This document shows, piece after piece, positions 1-10,800 of a DNA stretch of 64,000 nucleotides; within the stretch, counting starts at the first letter, position 1, and each line of letters opens with the position of its first letter. A program made the translations under genes and the position numbers. The notes beneath the pieces were generated by a model. It had not been told where the DNA came from. It did no database searches and saw only the letters and a list, made by a program, of their open reading frames with translations. Source of the DNA: Capniomyces stellatus (lineage: Eukaryota; Kickxellomycota; Harpellomycetes; Harpellales; Legeriomycetaceae); assembly GCA_001661515.1 (NCBI GenBank), contig LUVW01000024.1, positions 83,430 to 147,429 on the forward strand, written 5' to 3'.

Positions 1-1845
1 GTAGGGGGAGTAATAATTGCACATCAAAACCCAGATCTAAAACGGCCTTTTTGATATTTTTTTATTCAATAAAAGTAGCCCCAAATAAATAAAAAAGGCG
101 CCTAGCACAAAAAAATGACATTCAAGCTATGTAGACGTTCCAGCAATCCAAGTATTGTGATATTGGTGCAAATCGAATATGTTAAATAAAATAAATAAGC
201 AGTGTATACGAAATAAACGCTCTAAACAGTGCGCTGGTGCAATGAAACAACTGGCAGAGGTCTGAATGGTAGATTTGAGGATATTCCTATTCATATAGTT
301 AAGCAACGATGTTATTCTGCAAGTAGGCGATCAAGTCCACTAGTATAAAATTTAAAGAGTTTGGTTGATGTTTAAATGGAACGGTGTTTGGAAGCCAGAA
401 TAGAGATTAAAGCGTTGCTATTCGCGTCCGGATAGTTGATAAATGCGCGTGTATTTGGAGCAGTGTGGTTTTATCTAAATATAATAGGTGCCTGATTAAC
501 ATTTGTGTCATTGATAGTTAAACTATAACTGGGTTGGTTATAGTGCATAATGTGTGAAGGGGTAATATGAAGGAAAAAAGTTGTACTTTAATTAATATCG
601 AGCTATACCAATAGGTCATTCTTTAAAGATATCAAAAGATAATAGCAACACTCGACCGTAATGCAAAGAAAGTATATGCGGCTGATAATTTTAGGGTTAC
701 ACGGTATTTGGATAAGGTGTACGGATAATTGTGATTATTGATAGCTAAGGTCTGTTAAAATCGAAATGCTACAGATTATATATTGGGTATAAATAAATCC
801 TGAGGATAAAAGGTACGAATCATTAAGGATCTAGTGTTAAATTTGTGAAAAAGAAAATCAGGTCGAAATTATTTAATTAGATTGAATTGTGTGGTTGGAA
901 ATAACAATATCAACAAAGTTAATCTGTTTAAAGACGCGAAAAAGCAAAATAAATAAATTGGGGAAGGAGGGAAGGGGGGAGATTTGAAAAGTAATTAATG
1001 CGATTTAATATGCCGGATTGAAGAAAACAACAAAGCAGTTAAATTAAACAAAGAAAATGCAAAAAACAAACGGAATATTAAAAAAAAATCAATTAAGAAA
1101 AACAGGTAAAGAATAGCCAAAAAAACAAAAAACAAAAAAAAAAAAAAAAAAAANAAAAAAAAAAAAAACAAAAAAAAAAAAAAAAAGCAAACACAAAACA
1201 TCGGTAATAATAGATATATGTTTTCTTAAGTCTACAAATAAGAGAAAAGGAGTCGAAAGCTGAAATCAACCGAAAAAGCAAATCCAAGACAAATCAAGAA
1301 AGGAAAAAAAAGAAACGAGTACAACCAGGAAAAAAATCAATCCGGGTAATTCAGAGTAGAGGAGGCAACCTAAATTATAATTTATTTCTACACACACCGT
1401 AGTGTATCTGTATTTAAAATAGGGGGTCAATCGTTAAACAAAAAAATATAAAAAGAATAAAGATAAACAAAGATTAGCGGAGATAGATAAAAGCAGATTA
1501 AAACCCAGAAAGAGCGGGAAATAGTTGATTTGATTTATTTTCGAGTAAAAGTAATAGATTAAGGTTAAACAAGCGGGCGTTTCAGTTTTGTTTTTAGCTT
1601 CATTTACTTCTCTTTTTTTTCAATGAAAGGGACAAAATTAAGCAATCATTATTTTAAAAGTAATATATAACACGAGAAGCATAACAGTCGATTGTTTGCG
1701 GAGCGAAGAAAGCGCGACAAAGTAATCAGCAGTGACAATCAGAAGAGCAAAAGGCAAAGAAAATATAGTTGGATTTAGGCCAGAATATAAATTGAAAAGG
1801 GAAATGAGTGCATAGAGGATTATAAAGTCAGAGTAATTAGAAAAG
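1..1845. other. 5' non-coding region upstream of MED13
   Basis: AT-rich sequence with no ORF that looks coding on either strand. The long open frames near 995-1290 are only translations of an A-rich run. That run, at about 1133-1186, is a near-pure A homopolymer interrupted by one N. The last kilobase is purine-rich on the plus strand and probably holds the MED13 promoter and 5' UTR. No clear TATA element is assigned. Confidence 0.6.
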
Positions 1846-4800
1846 ATGGAGGATTTGTTGACGAATTTTATCCAAATTGTAAGCAAAAAGAGTATATAAA
1901 GATTTTAGAGAATTGTAAGAATGGAATTAAATGAATAGAGTCAAAGGGTATGACAACTAAATAAACAAATAAAAAATAGACAAATTCGGAGCAGGTGGTG
2001 AGATGGAAGAGTATAAAGGGAAGGGGCCAAGTGAAGATAACTGAACGGATAGAAAACGAACTTCTCCAAGAAGCACACAGATTTTTTCTAACAAAGCAAA
2101 TAGCGAGTATATATAGACAGTATGGAGCGGTTTTAGAATGGGACAAGGCATACTTGGAACAGGTTAAGACGATAAAAAGTAGAAATGAACGAAATGAAGG
2201 GGTTGAGATTGATCAGAAAAAGGTGGTTGGAGACGGTGTGGAGGGGAAATTGGAAGAGGGGGGCCAAGAGAACGAGGGAGGCGAGGGATATAAAAATCTG
2301 GCAGAGATTTGGGTGTTTTACATTACAGAGAACGAAAAGCAGATGATTGAAAGGCTAATCTCGGACAGCGAGTTGATAGGTAAAGAGAGCAACAAATGGA
2401 GATATAAATTATAGGCATAATTGTTATATGTGTATTGAGTAGTGCGTAGGTGTGTAGATGTAGAGCCAGTGTGAGTAAGTTGATTGAATTAAAGGCAAAA
2501 CAAAATCAATAAACTGGAATAATAGAAACAAGGGCAGGAGTTCTGAGCTGGGATAATGTATTTAGCAGCGATGAAGGAGGGGATTTTAACAGCAAAAAGA
2601 GTAATTTAGCGAATTTTGGAGAAGCGCTGCAGTATTCACAGGAAATGCAGTTGTATAGACTGGCGTTGTATAATTTAATTGAAGAGTAAGTAAAGTACAA
2701 GTGGTTAGGGGAAAAATATGCGATGATGATTAAATGAAGGGGGAGAAAGAGGAAGAAAAGAACGTGATGAAGATTTGGGGGCAAAGATTTGTGTTATTAA
2801 CGTGAATGAACAAAATTATTAAAATAGAAAACTGAAATGGACAGGGGGAATAAGATTTGGGCTTACACAATGGCTGATAAGTTCGGGCAAAGTTGTGGAG
2901 AATGTAGAGGGGGAGTGGGATATTGGTAGATCGGCAAGAAGAGAAATCGTTGAGGATGTGTTTGGGTAAGGAAATAAGCAAATAAAGGAGGATTGTCAAA
3001 TAGACAGAGCTTTTAGTGTTGGAATTGTAAGAGAGTGGGACTAATAAATGTAATGTGATAAAATGGATGTGGTTATAGATGCATGGATAGGGATGGAGTT
3101 GTAAGTCGAGAGTATGGCGAAGGGAACGAGTCGGTGAGGGAGAGGGATGAGTGTTCGATGGTGTTGGTGGGGGTAGAGATAGTAGCAAGCCCATCGGGGA
3201 TGGTGATGGTGCTGGATGTGAAGGAGGAAAAAGTGTACTACTCGTTTGGAAATAGGTTGGTTGAAAGAGCGAAAGAGAGCACGAGGAGGATGAAGGCAAG
3301 ACTGGCACCAATGAATATCCAGGCAACAATACTGACAAAAAACAGTATAGGGGGAACACATATTTACAACAAAGACGATGTGCTGATGGATTTGGACGCT
3401 TTGGAGATAAGAAGGAATTGGGAAAAAGTGGTTGGGAGTTTGGCAAAGGAGGAAGAAAAAGGAGTAAATGGGGTAAATGGGGTAGATGGAGAAGGGAGAA
3501 AAACACCATCGCTGGTGATGATCCAGCTGGATGGAATGAAGATTCCAATTCTGTATCCCAGCAAAATGATCTTTTTTGATATCAAAGATTTGGAAGTATT
3601 TAACGTAGAGGACAAAATGGTAGAAGACAAAATAGTAGATGACAAAATAGTAGAGGAAAAGATAGTAAAAGACAGAATAGTAGAGGAAAACAAAGTGATG
3701 GATTATTCGAGCCAGGACAAGGTTGAATTTATGAGTACGGACGATACATTTTTTGAGGAAAAGGTAAAGAATGAGGAAAGTAATGGGGTAGAAGAGGGAA
3801 GGGGGGAGAATGTGGAAGAGTTGTCGGGTCTATTTTCAATAGCGCAGTGTATGAAAGAGTTGAGAGAGGAAGTGGTTGAGGCTGTTGGGAAGGCAAATAA
3901 TGAGGGAGAGGGTTTGGAGGAGGGCCATGCTGAGGATTTGATACTGGCAGAGATAAAAAGCAAAGGAGCAGATTTGTACGGTGATAAAGACAACACAAGT
4001 GACGCGGAAGGGAAGTTGGAGTACGCAATCAAAGCAAAGCCAAAAGTAAAAGTAAAGGCAAAAGCGAAAGCAAAATCAATAGCAAAGGAGAAAGCGATAA
4101 TTCAGGCCAAAAAAGATGAAGCCAAGGAAAGAGAGCAGACCGGCAAGGGTATTTTAGACGGTGTTGTCAAGGAAGGAAATGAGTATAAGAAAATCAAAAT
4201 AGAATATGAAGCAGCAGCAAGCAACAACAATAGCGACGAGGAGGAAATAAGTTTGGAGAGGCTGATAGCAATCAAAAACATAAAAGGGAATGTGAAGGCA
4301 AGTAAATCAGAGGAGGGGAAGCATGGGGATAGTAGTAAGGATGTAAAAACTGGGGGTGGAGCAGGAGTCAAAGGGTTGGCAGGAGACGAGGGAGTGTTGG
4401 GAGATAAAGCGAATGCAACTAGTAAAGGAAGCAGCAAAGCGAAAAAGGAACCAGGGCCAAAGACCAAAGCAAAAGCCAAGGCGAAAGCAAAAGAAAAAGA
4501 AAAAGAAAAAGAAAAGGAAAAGGAAAAAGAAAAGGAAAAAGAAAAGGAAAAGGAAAAAGAAAAGGAAAAAGAAAAGGAAAAGGAGAAGGAGAAGGAGAAG
4601 GAGAAGGATAAACAAAAACAGAAACAAAAGCAAAAGCAAAAGCAAAAGCAAAAAGAAAACACCACTGCAAAAGCAAAGTCTAAAGCTAAACAAAAGGCAA
4701 ATGTATCGGTAGCCAACATTGCTGGTGAAAATAGTGAGGATACCAAGGCACAACTCCCAGCAGAATCAGTAGAAAAAGAATTGAAGATCAAAGAGGAGGT

Positions 4801-7800
4801 GGTTGGTGGAGGCCAGAAGATAAAGAATGAGGTTGGTTTGAATTCGTTTTCAAATATGGATTTGGATATGGATATCAAAATGGGGATAGATGAAATCAAG
4901 ATGGGATTTGATGATATTGGAATGGGGATGGGGAGTGGTGGTATTGGGGGAATTGCAGGGAGAAGCAATGGTAGATTGGCGTCTAAAGATTCGCTAGATT
5001 ATGGAGAGTTGGATATGCAATTGTTGGACACTGATTTTGCGTTTTTTGACAATTCTGATGGAAACAACATGTCTAACAACATGGGAATGGGAATGGGAAT
5101 GGATATGGATATGGGAATGGGTATGGGAATGGGAATGGGAATGGGAATGGGGATGGGGATGGGGATGGATATGGGTATGGGAATGGATATGGACCTGGAC
5201 TTGGATTTAGAAATGGATATGGGGACGGGAATGGATGTACCGTATAGTAGGGAAAAGAACAAGAGTAAAAGTAAAGCGACGAATCCCACAACCAGTTCAA
5301 TCAATTCAACCAGTAAATCCGTTGGCAAACCCAATGTTGAAACAAAGAGTCAAGCTCCAAGTGTTGCCAAAAACCAGTCTTCAGTCCAAAATACAAACTC
5401 CATAAATGAGGAAAGCAAGAAAAAGGAAAGTGTTGGTAAGGTAGAGGAATTACCAGGAATCAGCAGTAGCGCGGGTGTGAAGGGAAGCAGCACTGGTGGT
5501 AGCATCAGTAAGCATGGGAATCAGGAGAAGGGAAGCGATAAAGGCGGTTTGGTAGATGTAGGATTAGGGCCAAACACAATACCCACGGATCCATTGATTA
5601 GCGACTCGATGTTTGACGATGATCTATTTGATAACTTTTTTATGTCTCATTCAGACGACGAAAAGAAAAAAGAAGAAGAAAAAGAGGAAAAAGAAAAAGA
5701 AAATGAAGAGGTGAGTGTAGAACAGGAGCAAACGCAAGCACAAATGCACAACGAGAGTTTAGAAACGAACCAAGAAGCAGTAGCGGTAGCTGATCCTGGC
5801 GATAAGAAAGAATCAATCAGTGCTGCAGAAGAGAACCAAGGCGGAAAAAAGGAGAGTAATGATGGTGTGCTGAGCAATGTCGGTGACAAGCTGAATGAAA
5901 GCAATGGTACGCAGCTGAATATGGACCGGCAAATGAACAACAGTTTGGATCTAAGCATGGATATGAGCTTGGATTTGACAGACTTTGGGTATTTGGGAGA
6001 GAAGGGATACCCGGGTGCAGGTGCGAAAATGAATACAGACATTGACATGGATGTTGTGATCAGTACGAATCCAGATGGCCAAAGCAACAGCGGTACTGGT
6101 GGTGGTGATGGGGTAGTTGGGGAAATACATGAAGATGGGTATGGAAATGGAAATGGAAATGAAAATGAAAATGATGACGACGAGGATGAATACGATGATG
6201 AGGATGATTTTGATGAGGAAGACGACGATGATGAAGGAAGTGAAAGCGACAATAATGCCATGGGCAGGACCAATAGCGATTACTTTGGAGATGGCTTAGA
6301 TAAGAGCAGTACGGCGGAAAGAGTAAACGTCAATGGTCACAACTCGGACTCAGATTTGGGGCTGAATGTAGGAGGAGGCCAGAAGGAGCAGAAATATAAG
6401 AGCAAGTATGGGAAAGGTTTGGCAGCTGTTGAAAGTAAAAGCCGGAGTCTGGTTTCAGACATGTATAGTGTGGTTCCATTGCCAGAATCACCAACGATAT
6501 TTAGAATGGATTTCTTAAACCTACACCGTAGTAGAGTAGGCAAAAAAGGGAGACGTGGGAAAGATGGGCGGAATAAGAAGGGGCTAAAGAGAAAGGGCAG
6601 CAGAATGGCAAGAGTGGCAGCGGGTGTGATGGATTATGGCGAGTTTGGCAGTTCAACCCAGAATTCGCCAATGGTAGATGCAGGCAGCGCGAGAAACATA
6701 GAAAACAGCGGGCACGTGGCTGAAATGATGGTGATGAGGCGGCCGTCGTGGGTGTCAAGTTCTGCAGCGGTTGCAAGTACCATGGCAAAGGCAGGTACAG
6801 CCACGCAAGGCGAGAGTAGCGATGGAGCGATCAACCGTGTAATTAGTGGTGACAATGCCGGTGAGTTGGGGGCTGGTAGCAGGTTGGAAGGCGAAAGGAA
6901 TTCAAGACAGGCAAAGTATCCAAAGTATGCGGTGGACTCGGATTTACCAGATGGGAATGGATTAGACACGCCGCAGTTCAAGTTGGCTGGGGCTAAAGAG
7001 TGTTTGTTAGATCCATTATCGTGGGCAAAACGGATGAACAGCAGAAGAAGGACCAGAATGAACATGTCATTACCATCTAAATCCGGTTATAAGCCTAGTT
7101 ATAGATCCAGTGGTAGGTCTGGTTATAGAACCAAGCCAGGATCCATTTCCAAAAACGACTGTTACTCGAAATGGTTTATAAGTCAAAGTACCAAGTCACT
7201 ATATGGGCTGCAATCAAAACTAGGGTACAATGTTGAGCTGTACAAAGCAGCACTGGATGTGTGTTTAAATGTTGATGAGGTAGCCGAGTCAAAGTCAAAT
7301 TTCAAGCCTGGGTACTTGGACAGCAAAGATGGGGCTGTCATCGAAGGTGGTTTGCGAGATGGCAAAGATGTTGGCACTGGAACAGCAGCAGCAGCAGCAG
7401 AGGTGGAGGTAGATATGGGAGCTAGTAAAGACATGCGCATTATTGGGGACGATGATCAATATGTTGAAGAGTTTGGTGATTATACGTTTAAGGATATTTG
7501 TGAAATAGCCAAGCATTGGCCATCGATCATGTTGCTTGCGAGTTCGTACCTGGACCACCAAATAATCAAGCCAACAATGCTGAACAATTATCCACGTTCT
7601 CACAAACCCCATGATTCTGGAAACGCTGGCCAACTGGAAAGTGGAGTTGGTAGTGGTGGGTTAGTAGAAGAAGAAGAAGAGGGTGGTTTGACTAATGGAG
7701 GATTTGAGACTGTCGAGTTGGTGGTTTTGAAGGGATTGGATGTAGTTATCAATGGATACTTTCAACTTGATGATGAGAGTGGCGTTGAGACTGGAGTTGA

Positions 7801-10800
7801 GTCTGAAGGCCAGGAGAAGCAAGAAGACAAGGTTTTGATCGGAGATATCGATGGTTGTGGTGTAGGCTTGGACAAAGCCAGCAATCTTGCGACAGGTAGT
7901 GTGTCCAGCATAGTCAGCGGTGTTGCTGACCCGTTAGTAAGCTACAAATCACTAGTTTATACGATATCTGAGAATGCAGCAAGAGGAACGATAAAGCCAA
8001 TAACACAAACGCTCGGCAATGTTGACCAAGCCAGCAAGTCGTTTGTATATAGTGAGTATGCGGTTGATGGTCGGATGGTTATGAACATAGCCAAGTTGGC
8101 GATTTCCCGGCTTGATGGCCGAGTCGAGAGTGGGTACATTTTTGCGCAGCGAAGCGTGAGCCAGGTGTGCTGTTTGGCGTATCCAAGATCTATTTGTGAT
8201 ACAGGGTTTAGTTCCAGTTTCAACCAAAGCCCCAACCAAAGCTCAAACCCACATTTAAACTCTAGTCACGGATATAGTTATAGTTATGGTGGTGGTGGTA
8301 GTGGTAGTGGTGGTGGCTCGGCAATGAGCTATGCAAGGCTGATGTCGCTTAAGAGAAAGAACAATAGTGTTGGTAGTTTGGGAGCGTTTGGAAGTGCAGG
8401 AAGTCTTGGCGATACTAGTGAAATTGGAGAGTTGTACGATAACGCAAACAAACATGTCGAGTTGCTGGCAGGTGACCAGATAGTTGTTGGGTACTTGGAC
8501 TGCAACAGCTGCGGGAATGGAGTTGAGTTTGGCGAGGATGGTATGGGGAACAGAAACGAGTTGGTGGGATTTGATACCAGCCAGACAATACCAGCACTAA
8601 GTTTTGACAACACTGGCGGCAGCAACGGTTGCACAACAGCAACAGAGACAGAGTTTCAAGGAGGTGAAAACGGGACCACAAACACGCCCAACAGTTTGGC
8701 CAAGCCAAGCAGTGATGGTATGCTGACTGACCAGTTTGCAACCAGTACTAAAGTTGGGTTGGATGGATTGGGCACTGAAAAGGCATGGGCCGTAAGTCCT
8801 AGATATTCCGGTTACGAGCTACAGTCTATAATGACAGCAACGGTTTCAAAGTACGAGGGGTTGGTTAGTTCAAGCGGAGGTTTTGTTGATGTCAACAAGC
8901 TTCTTGGTTTGGCTGCTGAAACTTTTCCTGGTTTTGAGGAAAGTGGGGATGGATGTTTGCTTTGCAGCAGCAAGAACAGTTCCAGCAAGAGTAGCGGCAG
9001 TAAAGGAGGCAGTGTAGGTCTTTTTGACAATTCTATGAATTTCTTGGTGCAGCCAACTACAGTTGGTTCAGAGAGCAGTGCTATTGAGGTGGAGGAGGGT
9101 GAAGAGGGCGAGATGTTGGTGAGTAAAAGTAGCCATGATCAAGCGTGCCAGCAGGAAGTACCGTTGATAGAAAACTGCGGTTTAGAGCTGGACAGTAGTG
9201 ACCCAGAACCAGCCAACGAGCAGAGCGATTCACTCGGTGTCAACATGGTGGTTGACAGTGTGACGGCCGAAAGTGTTGTTGCGATGTCTGATGGGGTGGA
9301 GGAAGGCGAGGAGATTGAGGAGGGCGAGGTTGATGTGTTTAATGAGCTTGACAAGCATACAGTGAGTCGCAGCCAACAGGACAATCTGCACAATGGCACC
9401 AACAGCAGCGCAGGGTCAGGGGTAGATGCAAGAAGGTCGGCAGAGCTGCACAAAAGCAGCAGTGGTTACGGAGGAGAGGGCAGGGATGGGGGGCTGCCAA
9501 ACAGCACAGACCTGGGAGTCAAAGAGTCGAAAGAGTACGTAGAGGCGCAGGCCAAGAAGTTAGTGATGGACAGGATGGGCATAGACACGACAAAGACGCT
9601 AGATAGTGTGTACTTGGGCGAAATGGTGTTCAACCAGAGCAAACAGCCGGTGTTGGCGATTGACAGCTACGCGCTGAATTGGTGGTGTGACCTGCCGTTG
9701 CTACCTATTGGCGGTAGAAAGTCGGTCTTGTATATGGGATTCGCAGCACGCGATGAAGTTTCCAGAATGAATAGGGTTCTTGAGAGCTTGAGTTCCTCGT
9801 ACTCGGGGATGCGGTTTGGTGCGTTTAGGCCGTTGCGGGTTGGGCAGCTGTATCCCTTATACTGCCATAACAGCAACAATGGCAACATTTGTTGTCTGTG
9901 TAATGGTTCAAAGAGTGGTGGAGTGGTTGGTGGCGAGTGTGGGGTGGTTGGTGCTGATTTGGTTTGTGGAGTTGGTGAGTTAAGAAGCTATGCTGTTGCA
10001 CTGGGCAGATTGGTTGCCGATAGTGTGGTGGGGATGTACATGAACTCAACTGACATAAACAAACATTTCAGCAACGACCCGCAAACAGACTCCAAAACTT
10101 TGAAATCTATAAAAACTAAACCTAATTTGTCATTTCCCGAACATTTATCCAAGCTGGCTACCAGCTACATGGCACCAACAACAGCACCAGCCACATCAAC
10201 TCAGAATCTAGTCGTTTACGTGTCAGCCTCGTTGGTCCAAACCGTGCTTGATAGACTCGATGCGTCGGTCTTTGTTGAGCTAGACAATGGTCCTCTTGGC
10301 GGGTTTGGGTTTGAAATGCTGTTTTCGCTTTTGTCAAACTACATAGTTTCGAGCTACAACAACCAGTTTTCGCGTTCTAGCCTGCCCAAAACCCTGCCAA
10401 AACCGAACATTCAGGTTGAGCTGATTGATACTGACAAGTATCGCGTTTCAGGCATTACGGGTAGTTCAGGTAGTCCAGGTAGCTCACGCAGTTATTCTTC
10501 GTTGAGTGGGCTGGAGAGGTACTGCTCAAGCAAAGCTTTCAGTCTGTATAATGTGTTGCCGTCAAGTCTGACCAACAAGTTTGCAATGGCGCAAAGCATA
10601 GCGGACTACTTGAGGCTGAATAGTTGCCAAGTTGACGTTGGGATATTTAGGGGCGGTGCGGTTGCCAAAAGTATGTTTAAGTGGGCTGTGCCAGTGTTTT
10701 TCATTTCGATGCCCCCGAGATTTCCCGAGAGCGTTGGAGCAACGGTGTTACCGCTACTTGAGCCCAGTTCTACCCAAAACAGCAGCAATCAAGCAAACAT

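Noticed and set aside
995..1287. Phe-rich minus-strand ORFs over the A homopolymer
   Set aside because: Pure homopolymer translation with an N inside; no coding evidence.
4102..4968. 288-residue antisense ORF over the Lys-Glu tract of MED13, and similar ones at 4307-4753 and 2730-3548
   Set aside because: They mirror simple codon repeats of the sense gene (Ser-Phe-Ser-Phe runs) and have no domain, start context or splice sites.
5647..6273. 208-residue Ser/Pro-rich antisense ORF
   Set aside because: It is the complement of the acidic and Asn-Gly repeats of MED13; open only because of simple sequence.
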